From positions 1 through 64,000 of the forward strand of contig RPFO01000004.1 in assembly GCA_009746045.1 (NCBI GenBank): a stretch of DNA of 64,000 nt, given 5' to 3'. Source of the stretch: Mesostigma viride (lineage: Eukaryota > Streptophyta > Mesostigmatophyceae > Mesostigmatales > Mesostigmataceae). Positions within the stretch are counted from its first letter, which is position 1. Every line of letters begins with the position of its first letter. The notes under the pieces were generated by a model. It was not told the origin of the DNA and did no database searches. It worked only from the letters and a program-made list of their open reading frames with translations. A program made the translations under genes and the position numbers. Positions 10,955-18,714 of the stretch are shown piece by piece.

Positions 10955-11698
10955 TTAGACAGCTTGCTGAGATGGGTCCATCAGAGACTGAAGAACCTTG
11001 TATTGCACTGCTGCCTTCTGCACTAGCTTGGTCAAAGCATCAGCAGGATTGTCAACCCCAGGGATATGCTCAATATTGGCCAAGGAGGACAACTCCTTAA
11101 GAAGGAGATAATCCAAGTCCCTACTTCTGGCCATCTGCCTGTGCACAAACTGCACCATCCCCATGGAGTCTGTTTTTAGAAGAGTGGTAACCTGAAGTGG
11201 CCAAGGAGTGTTAGAAGTCATCTGATGAAGCAACTCCTTCAGATAAAGGCTTGTGTGAATGCCTTCACAAATAGCCCTGCATTCTGCCACATCACTGCTG
11301 ACAGCCACCCGTTTGTGCAGGCGACTAAACCAGCTCACCAAACTCCCCAGGCCTTCCTGTCTGAGCACAAAGAGCCCTGCAGCCCTGCCCCTGACCTTGG
11401 AGACCTGCCTGCTGTCCATTGAGCTATCCACATACAGCTCCATGCAAATGGGTTGTGATAAATCCACTGCAGACAACAGAATGCCAGATGAAGCCCTGAC
11501 CTGATCAGCCACCTTGGCAGACCCTAGCTCCACCAGCATGTCATCAGGCAACCTGGCTATGACCATAAGGTCTGGCCTGGAAATGCCTGCCACCCAAGCA
11601 ACCATGCCCCTCACCATGGGACACAGTGCCTGTGTGATGGTTGGAGGAAGCTTGCTAATGAGGGTCTCTTGATAGTCATTGCCCCCCACCAGCAGCAT
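10955..11698 (-). CDS. pol: Element D Pol, C-terminal part: end of RT and RNase H
   Basis: It continues RT in a shifted frame from a G6 run (plus-strand C6 at 11682-11687). It carries the copia RT C-terminal part (MVRGMVAWVAGISRPDLMVIARLPDDML) and then RNase H with acidic residues in YVDSSMDSR, AECRAICEG, KTDSMG and DNPADALTK. RNase H removes element RNA from the RNA:DNA hybrid. The stop at 10955-10957 is followed by about 950 bases of 3' region. The frameshift lies in a homopolymer within a young element, so it may be an assembly error. Confidence 0.88.
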   Translation of the reverse strand: MLLVGGNDYQETLISKLPPTITQALCPMVRGMVAWVAGISRPDLMVIARLPDDMLVELGSAKVADQVRASSGILLSAVDLSQPICMELYVDSSMDSRQVSKVRGRAAGLFVLRQEGLGSLVSWFSRLHKRVAVSSDVAECRAICEGIHTSLYLKELLHQMTSNTPWPLQVTTLLKTDSMGMVQFVHRQMARSRDLDYLLLKELSSLANIEHIPGVDNPADALTKLVQKAAVQYKVLQSLMDPSQQAV

Positions 11699-14579
11699 AC
11701 GCCACTCCCCCCTTCTTCACCAGTGTGGCCTCCATGCCCACAAACAGCAGAGGCTCATTCTCCACCTGCCATTGCTCCCTACCCAGAGGAAACTTGGACT
11801 TAATGATGGAGATCAGCTCCTTAAGCCACGACGTGGGAGCTATCAGATGTAGGTCATCCCCGTGCAGCGAAGCATACACTGGCAGGCCTTCCCATTGCCC
11901 CAGAAACAGACAGGGGTCTACAGGAGAGACCTTCAAGTTGCAATGCTCCTTCAGGAAACGGTTGAGAGTCTCCCTCCAGATTATTGGACTTGACCTCAGG
12001 CCCTCCAGGCCCTTGAGGATTTTAAGGAACTCCGTGTGGATGTCCCTTTTCCATACAGCAGGCACCCTAACATAGAAAGGCGTCTTGCCCTCCCACTTTT
12101 CCTGTGCCACATCTGCATCACCCTCCAGAAATGCCCTCTTGAAGTCTATCACCACTGAGCCATAGTCCAAGCCCTTGTTGAGAAGGCCTAGAAAGACACA
12201 CAGCAGCAGCCTCCAAGTATCATGCAGCATGCCAGGGGTATACAACTCCTCAGCAGTGCACTCACCAGTACCCTTGAACTCATTCAGCACTGGCCTGACA
12301 TGTGGTACCTTGACCCCGTCCACCTCCTTCATCTTGATGACAAACTTGAGCTTGAGTAGACGTCGTGCAGGAGGCAGGTCATTGACAGGTTCCACGCATT
12401 TCTTGGAGATCCAGTCCTCCCCAGATTTAATCAGACCCAGTGTGACCTGGGGACACATAATGGGAGAGGACATGAGCTTCACCAGGCCTTGGTAGTTGAT
12501 AGGGCTGTGTCCAGCAAGTGAGTGAGGACCAATGCCCAAACTGCTTGGATGACTAGCAGCTGGCAGTATGAGGTCATCAACCAAGGGCTCCTGCCCCTGG
12601 CACACTTGCACACGCTTAACCGTCCTGGTTACTGCACGTGATAGGTGAGTGGTCCTGAAATTAATCAGTGGGACCTGACCAGCCCCTTCCTTAGTCAGGA
12701 GAGAGGACGTGATCACTACCCCATCCTGGCATAGGAAATTCTGCCCCAGAAGAGCAGGTCCTTGATAGCCCTCCAAGACACAAAAAGCAGTGTCCTGTCC
12801 AAGGATAGGAATGAATACCTCACCCAGTACCTTCACGTGTACCCCGCCACTGAAGTCAGACACAAACTGATAGCTGGGTTCAGACATGCTGTACCCTGCT
12901 GCAGCCCTGGTCCCAATAATGGAGACCTGAGAATTAGTGTCTACCTCTAAGGCAGTGTCCAGCCCCAGATTGCCATGCCACCTGAGCTTGGCTACCTTGG
13001 GCTGCTTCTTGGCCCTTTGTAGAGCCCCAATCAATCCAGCCAAACTTGTCCCCCTGGGCTTGGTTAGTGCCTTGGGCTTGACAGTTGACTCCCCAGCTGT
13101 TGACCTTGCAGCCTGTTCAACAAGTACCTCTGCAACCTGGCCAGGGCTGACAGATTCCCCTGCAACAGATGTGGTCGTTGCGTCAGTGATGTCACCTGGG
13201 ACCTGAAAATCCTGCAGATCCTGTGAGCCTTGTGCCTGACTGCCCTCATTCATCAGGTTAGGCTTGACATATGACCAACTCAGCCGGTGTACATGCTTTG
13301 GTTCGTCCTCCATGCTGACCAAGCATGCGTGGCTAGCTTCATCAACCTGGGTAACCACCCCAGGACTCCAGCTACCACGTTTGCCATAAAGGCTAGGTTC
13401 CTTCCAAGCTAGGACCTTCTGACCCACTTGTGGCTCCAGCATCTTCCAACCCCGGTCCTTCTCCCTCAGCTTGGCAAAGGTGACATGTGCAGCATGTTTC
13501 CAGCCCTCCAGCACATGTGGTGGGCACAGGCCATGATATAGACCCATTGGGCTGACAGCAACTCCATCATAGTAGAAGTTAACCCTGCTGTTCAGCTGCT
13601 GCTCCACGTTCCTCAGCCATGCACTCCTGACAAGTGCAGGTGCAGACAAGGGTACCCAGTCTTCAGAGATGATCAATTTCTTGACCTCCTGGATTGCCCT
13701 CTCGATAGCACCCTGCTGCCCATGAGCCTCCCTAGGTGTAACCAGCAACTCAGGAAGGGTAGGATCACCCTTGAGATGCTGAAACTGCATGTCCACCTGG
13801 ATCCTTGTGGTAGGAAACTTGGCTCTTACATTCTGCAGGGCAGCCAGCAAGTACCTGTTCTTCATAGAAGGTAAATGCTCCAGCACCTTGTATTTCGTGT
13901 ACCTGTCCACGCACACCAACAGTTGCATGCCCCTGATGTGTTGGATATCACACTGCAGATCACCAATGCTCTGAGGTAGAGCTTTGGCATGTGATTTCCT
14001 GGGCTTGTTGGAGGACAACTGGCACTTACACCGTGAGGCAGCTTGCTGACACGCCTTAAGAAGGGGTGCCCTGCCCATACGGAAGGCAAAGTTGTTTGAC
14101 AGAGAAGTGGCATGCCCAAACATGTTGTGGATTCGGGCACCCAACTCCTGGTACACAGAGGAAGCAGTCCCTGGCACAGTCAGGACTGTGCTGTCAGGTT
14201 GTCCAGCATCACCATGCTGACTTCCATCCTGTTCTGACTCAGAGCCTGAGTCACCCTGCTCATGCCCAACACCTGGACCGCCAGCAGGGACCACATGCAT
14301 ACCACCAGAGGCCTTCACACCCCTCTGTGGTTGTACATTGGTTTCTCTCAAAATGAGAGGTCCACCCTCGTGCCCAGCACGAGGATGCATAGGGTCAGAC
14401 ATACTTACAGCTGCATCAGCTGTCAAGGACGTCTTCATAGGAACCTGTACCTCTCCAGGTGACCTGGGGCCACACTGAACCTGGAGATCACCCTCTTGTT
14501 GCCCAGATATAAAATCTGCATTGGAGCACCTGGCCTCCCCCTTGGGTGAATTAAGGTGTGTAGGGGTTGCCTCAGACAG
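11676..14579 (-). CDS. pol: Element D Pol: integrase, retropepsin-like domain, HGDD reverse transcriptase
   Basis: The frame is open from directly after the gag TGA (14582-14580) and includes the first ATG at 14438. Counting from that ATG: integrase zinc finger with H104 and H109 (HNMFGH) and a C-x-C pair (CKC), then D (CDIQHIRG), D (VDMQFQ) and E (GAIERAI); a GKRGSWSPGVVT basic patch; a retropepsin-like domain with EVDTNSQVSI around residue 500 and PALLGQNFL; copia-type RT with IDFKRAFLEGD, GLRSSPIIW, VDPCLF and LHGDDLHLI (plus strand near 11851). The domain order differs from classic copia (PR-IN-RT-RH). The catalytic pair DD is kept, but Y is H and the x position is G. Confidence 0.92.
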   Translation of the reverse strand: MSEATPTHLNSPKGEARCSNADFISGQQEGDLQVQCGPRSPGEVQVPMKTSLTADAAVSMSDPMHPRAGHEGGPLILRETNVQPQRGVKASGGMHVVPAGGPGVGHEQGDSGSESEQDGSQHGDAGQPDSTVLTVPGTASSVYQELGARIHNMFGHATSLSNNFAFRMGRAPLLKACQQAASRCKCQLSSNKPRKSHAKALPQSIGDLQCDIQHIRGMQLLVCVDRYTKYKVLEHLPSMKNRYLLAALQNVRAKFPTTRIQVDMQFQHLKGDPTLPELLVTPREAHGQQGAIERAIQEVKKLIISEDWVPLSAPALVRSAWLRNVEQQLNSRVNFYYDGVAVSPMGLYHGLCPPHVLEGWKHAAHVTFAKLREKDRGWKMLEPQVGQKVLAWKEPSLYGKRGSWSPGVVTQVDEASHACLVSMEDEPKHVHRLSWSYVKPNLMNEGSQAQGSQDLQDFQVPGDITDATTTSVAGESVSPGQVAEVLVEQAARSTAGESTVKPKALTKPRGTSLAGLIGALQRAKKQPKVAKLRWHGNLGLDTALEVDTNSQVSIIGTRAAAGYSMSEPSYQFVSDFSGGVHVKVLGEVFIPILGQDTAFCVLEGYQGPALLGQNFLCQDGVVITSSLLTKEGAGQVPLINFRTTHLSRAVTRTVKRVQVCQGQEPLVDDLILPAASHPSSLGIGPHSLAGHSPINYQGLVKLMSSPIMCPQVTLGLIKSGEDWISKKCVEPVNDLPPARRLLKLKFVIKMKEVDGVKVPHVRPVLNEFKGTGECTAEELYTPGMLHDTWRLLLCVFLGLLNKGLDYGSVVIDFKRAFLEGDADVAQEKWEGKTPFYVRVPAVWKRDIHTEFLKILKGLEGLRSSPIIWRETLNRFLKEHCNLKVSPVDPCLFLGQWEGLPVYASLHGDDLHLIAPTSWLKELISIIKSKFPLGREQWQVENEPLLFVGMEATLVKKGGVAYAAGGGQ

Positions 14580-15694
14580 TCACTGCTCCTTGTTGTCTTC
14601 TTGCTGACTGCCCTTTGAAGGCTGGCCTGCCTGGGACTTGTTGTTGTTCTTCTTGTTGTTGTTGTTATTCTTGTTGCTGCCCTGGCCCTGGGACTTCTTG
14701 AAGCTGGGACACTCCTTCTTGATGTGCCCCCACCCCTTGCACAGGTAGCATTGTATCTTGGACTTGCCCTGGCCACTGCCCCCATTGTCAGACGCGTTGC
14801 CCTGCTTGGGCTGACCACCCACCCGCCTGAACACCGACTTGGAGTGTGACCTCCTGTCAGAATCAGGTGAATGATCTCCCTTGCGCTTGTGATGGTTGCC
14901 CCTACGCCCTCCTTGGCTTCGGTCAGCCTCAGACGTCTTGGAGCCACCCTGGGTACGCCCGCCTGCCTGGGTAGCCTTCACTGCTGGCACTCCACCCTCA
15001 AACAGCTCCTCTGCCTCGAGAGCTTGTTTAATGATGACCTTGTAGGCCTTCAGGGTAGAGTGTGGGGCACACATGACTTTTAAGGAGCCACGTGTCGCCT
15101 TATCCAGCCCAGAAACCTTGAGCCAGTTGGTTAGGGCTATGTTATCAGCGACATTAAAGCCGTGAGCCCTGCCCTCCTCAACCATCTTACAATAGTTGAG
15201 AAAGTTCTGGATCAGGTCCCCCTTGACCTCCCACCCTTGATACTTGTCCTGCCAATGGATGCCGACCTTCTTCGTTGGTCCTCCAGCAGCTCCTTCAGCT
15301 CAGCCACGTACAGTGCCCAGGCCTTATTGGCCTTTTTGCACTCCCTGGTTAGGTCCTTAATCTGGTCAGTACACTTGCCAAAAGTGCTACTGCCTATCCA
15401 GATTTGATAGTAATTTGTACCACCGTACAAGCTAGGGAACCCTTCCAATCCCTCCACAAACTCTTCAGCCTGCTTAGGCTTGGAGTCTGAGGTTACAGGC
15501 TGCAACTGATTGACAATTAAAAGACCCTGTGTGGTAAGATCAAAGCCATGAATAGCTTGTGCATTATTATTATTGTGAGGAAGGTTGGTAATCTCTCCGG
15601 TAAGCCCCACGTCATCTACGTGAGCGGTTCCACTACCAGCACCCCCATTATTATTCCCACTGGCTGGACCCTTGCTACGGCGTCCCTCAGCCAT
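14580..15694 (-). CDS. gag: Element D Gag (frameshifted), ending at TGA with open frame beyond
   Basis: It starts at MAEGRRSKGPASG (15694). The first 160-codon frame covers the N-terminal and capsid-like part (YYQIWIGSSTFGKCTDQ). The frame switches around 15240-15270 and continues as QGWEVKGDLIQNFLNYC through a CCHC knuckle (CYLCKGWGHIKKEC) near 14745. A basic, Asn-rich tail with runs of up to five N follows. The stop is TGA at 14582-14580 followed by CTG. The next 47 codons and pol are in the same frame, so readthrough would give Gag-Pol. Confidence 0.82.
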
Positions 15695-15864
15695 CCTGCA
15701 CTACCAGCTATTCAAAGAACACCTTAACAAAGCAGCAGAAAATATGTACAAAATTTTTGTGTCGCCACTGCCGCCTGCGCCGGTGTCGCTGCCGCCCCGC
15801 GAATTGCCGCTGAAAATTCGACAAAAAAAATGTCGACGAGTACTGCAGAAGAAAATTAGGCCGA

Positions 15865-16575
15865 CTAGTAGTCAAGGCCCCTGAAGTCGCAGTACGTGTA
15901 TACGAACTCACGATCCTCCATATCCAGCTCCGGACCTGCACCGGTATGAATTAAAACCGGCGTGCTCCCCGCCGCGTAAGTTGCGACGCGCCGACGCGCG
16001 ACGAGGCGCAGAGGATGTGTAAAGATCGTCAATAATTCCCACCCCGCGGGAATCCACTCTCGCACAGAGGCGAGAAATGCCACCAGGTTAATTAAAACCT
16101 GGCGCTCGCGACTGCGTACGCCGCGAGTGAGCAGCGATAACAGCGCGAGATCCTGAAACAAATTTGTCGACACCGCCGGCGCGCCCCCCGTGCGTAGCGA
16201 TGCCCAGTTTTGCAGGTTTCTCTGGTAACCGGTGAGTGAAGAGAGGACGTTGTCCAACTCCTCAATGGCAGTCGTGACTTCGGTCACCGACCGCAAACCT
16301 CCCCGCACCTGGACCGTAAATGTCGATAAAATGTTTCGAATCTGGTCCAACAGGTTGCGGATTGCCGGCACCAGTGCTGGCAAATCGGGGTCCTCGGGGT
16401 TATCCCCGAGCAATGCGTGAGCTGCACGCTGCTGACGATGAAGCTCGTCGAGCGAGACCGTTACTTCGTCGAGCAATTGCTGCCACGACGGCACCGTCGG
16501 TCTTGACGAAGAACCAGCCGGCGGAGCGGCTATTTCCTCATCGTCCGGAATCCGAAATTCTTCCGAATTTGGCAT
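15865..16575 (-). CDS. ORF0 of element D, unknown 5' protein
   Basis: It is 236 codons starting MPNSEEFRIPDDEE, only 24 bases after the 5' LTR. The N-terminus is acidic. Residues 30-130 look helical with heptad-like spacing (LLDEVTVSLDELHRQQ, then RNLLDQIRNILSTF). The C-terminal part is mixed, with RLVARRRVATY. There is no zinc finger, signal peptide or membrane segment. F and I also have a protein in this position. It could be a structural or RNA-binding partner of Gag; the function is unknown. The 170 bases down to gag hold nothing recognisable. Confidence 0.65.
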   Translation of the reverse strand: MPNSEEFRIPDDEEIAAPPAGSSSRPTVPSWQQLLDEVTVSLDELHRQQRAAHALLGDNPEDPDLPALVPAIRNLLDQIRNILSTFTVQVRGGLRSVTEVTTAIEELDNVLSSLTGYQRNLQNWASLRTGGAPAVSTNLFQDLALLSLLTRGVRSRERQVLINLVAFLASVREWIPAGWELLTIFTHPLRLVARRRVATYAAGSTPVLIHTGAGPELDMEDREFVYTYCDFRGLDY

Positions 16576-16581
16576 CTTTTT

Positions 16582-16599
16582 GACAGAGCGTGTAATACG
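16582..16599 (-). other. Start of element D internal region (non-TGG primer site)
   Basis: The minus strand reads CGTATTACACGCTCTGTC directly after the LTR end CACAACT. It does not start TGG, so it cannot pair with the CCA end of a mature tRNA. Its first nine bases are complementary to 10456-10448 of the same transcript. Confidence 0.6.
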
Positions 16600-17216
16600 A
16601 GTTGTGAGGGTAAGAATGCCACGAATTCCGCCATGGTTCTTGCAGGAAGTTGCCTTTATTAATAATCAGGAAACACAGACGTAAGTCACGTCACTTCCAA
16701 GACTGCACGCAGCACAGACGACAGGGTCGCAGTGCCAAGAGAACGTGCACGCAAGAACTAGCGTCCCGGTGTGACCAAGTCACTCATATAGCTTACTAGG
16801 GACGCGTCCAAGTATTCAGCTGCACTGTCACAGCTGAACTGTCAATCAATTGATTACACAGACTCTGGCACGCCTTTGGCGCGCAGATCTATCAATTGTC
16901 CATACGGCTAGTCCTGTGGACCTATCCGTACACTAGTCAGCATCAATTGTCTCATAGGTCCTGGCGCGCTACAGTGCGCCTACCTATCAATTGACCATCA
17001 AGTCCTGTACAAGTCCTGTCAACGTCCTGCGGACTATCAAAGTGACACTTGTACATCCTGTGTCCGTACGCGCCCACAGTGGCGCGCCGGGTACTGTCGG
17101 CACAGCCTAGGAAACGTCATAACTTTTACGTTCCTTAACCAAATGAGGCGTTCAAGGTGCCGTTGGAAAGAGCGTAACAATCTCTATCCATCTAACGTAA
17201 ATCCTTTACGTTAACT
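16600..17216 (-). repeat. Element D 5' LTR (617 bp)
   Basis: This is the partner of 9389-10005. In element orientation it starts AGTTAACG at 17216 and ends CACAACT at 16600. Confidence 0.94.
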
Positions 17217-17221
17217 CTGGC

Positions 17222-18591
17222 GCCTGTACGTCCCGGAGATATGTAGAGCGGCTCTGCTCCATGAGCTCCACGACTCCCTCACCGGTGGCCACCAAGGAAT
17301 CCATCGCCTGCTGCCGCGGGCCAGAAAGAACTTCTACTGGCCAGGTATGCGGGAGTACATCGAGACGTACGTGCGCGAGTGTCCATCATGCCAGATTATG
17401 AAGTCCCGCAACACGGGGTCACAAGCGATCCCCAAGACGCTGCCTGACCCCATGGCGCCTTGGGACTCATTGATGATGGATTTTATTGGCCCCTTCCGGA
17501 AGACCAAGCACGGCAACAGCATGATCTTGGTTTTCTTAGACCGCCTGACGCGCATGTGTCACTTGGCCCCATGCCCGGCCGAGCTCACGGCTGAGGCTTG
17601 CGCTAAGTTGTATCTCCACCACGTGTTTCGGTACCACGGACTCAGCCGGCAATTCATATCGGACCGTGACAAGTTGTTCACGGCTCGCTTCTGGCAGGAG
17701 TTCTTTGAACGACTGGGCACCAAGGTGTCATTGGGGACAGCGTACCACAGCTCGTCCTCTCACCTGGTGGAGCGACTGAACCGCACAGTGCAAGAGACCA
17801 TGCGACACTACACTGACGCGGTGGGAGGCAATTGGGAGGAGTTTCTGGGCTTGGTGGAATTCTCCTTGAACAACGCCCCCCAGGCGGCCCATGGCTTCAC
17901 GCCGTTCTTCCTCAACACTGGCAGGCACCCGCTTACGCCGACCGACCTTCTCACGAGCCCCGCTTTGGCAGAGAAAACGGTCCGGCGGGACACCCTGGAA
18001 GGGGTGGAGAAGCTGTTGGTTCAGATGCGTCAGGCCCATGACAGCGCGGTCAGGGGCTACCGAGCCGCAGCCGAGCGCTATATGGCGAGGACCGCTAGTC
18101 GCCTGGACGCGCGCACCCCGTCGATTGAGGCAGGCGACTGGGTTCTGGTGGAAGGCCCCCGACTAGGACGTTTCTCCGAGAAGGTAGGAGGTGAGCTCAA
18201 GACCAAGCTCCGTCCTATGTTCCTGGGGCCTCACAAGGTCTTGGAGAAGCTGGGCGATGTGATGTTCAAGGTCGACATCCCAAGCTCCTGGAACACTTCC
18301 CCCAACTTCCACCGCGATCAACTCAAGTTGTATCACCAGAACTCCATCCAAGGTCGCCTCAATCCGCCGGCCCCCGTCGAATACAACCCCGAGACCGGTG
18401 AACAGGAAGACGAGGTGGCCGAGATTGTGGACCACCGGGACATCCAGCGCGGGAGAAGCAGACAGCGACAGTACCGAGTACGATGGCGTTTTACCCAGCA
18501 CGACTATGAGGACTCATGGCGTACGGAGAACGAGCTAGGCGGATGTGAGCGCCTGCTACGGGAATACAAGAAGAGGTGTGCCCTACACTAG
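17222..18591 (+). CDS. pol: Element C Pol, second part: integrase with chromodomain
   Basis: It continues pol after D. Zinc finger: HELHDSL..GGH and CPSCQ. Catalytic triad: D in MMDFIGPF, D in FISDRDKLF, E in HLVERLNRT. A GPY/F-like module (FLGPHKVLEKLGDVMFKV) follows, then a C-terminal chromodomain over about the last 60 residues: EVAEIVDHRDIQRG, RQYRVRWRF, DSWRTENEL and LLREYKKR. Chromodomains bind methylated histone tails, and in chromoviruses they steer insertion to particular chromatin. The stop is at 18589-18591. Confidence 0.92.
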
Positions 18592-18714
18592 GGCAGTAGA
18601 TAGTAAGAAAGGTGTTCATCATGCAGGGCCGTACAGGTCCAGGTAAGGTACGTAGGCAGCCGCCACGGGCTGCAGGACACGTATGTAGGGGACCAGCTGG
18701 GTCCTGCATGAGGT

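Larger units (their letters stand above)
9389..17216 (-). mobile_element. Element D: copia-like retrotransposon of the HGDD group
   Basis: LTRs of 617 bp (9389-10005 and 16600-17216) read AGTTAACG...CACAACT in element orientation, an AGTT/AACT terminus instead of TG/CA. The order on the minus strand is an unknown 5' ORF, gag, in-frame TGA, integrase, retropepsin, copia-type reverse transcriptase with HGDD, RNase H, and a long 3' untranslated region with structured motifs. Both LTRs look identical by eye, so the copy is young. It is nevertheless broken by a frameshift in gag and one between RT and RNase H. Confidence 0.93.

Noticed and set aside
16582-16599. Standard tRNA primer-binding site next to the D, F and G 5' LTRs
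   Set aside because: None starts TGG; internal tRNA-fragment priming as in Drosophila copia cannot be excluded without tRNA sequences.
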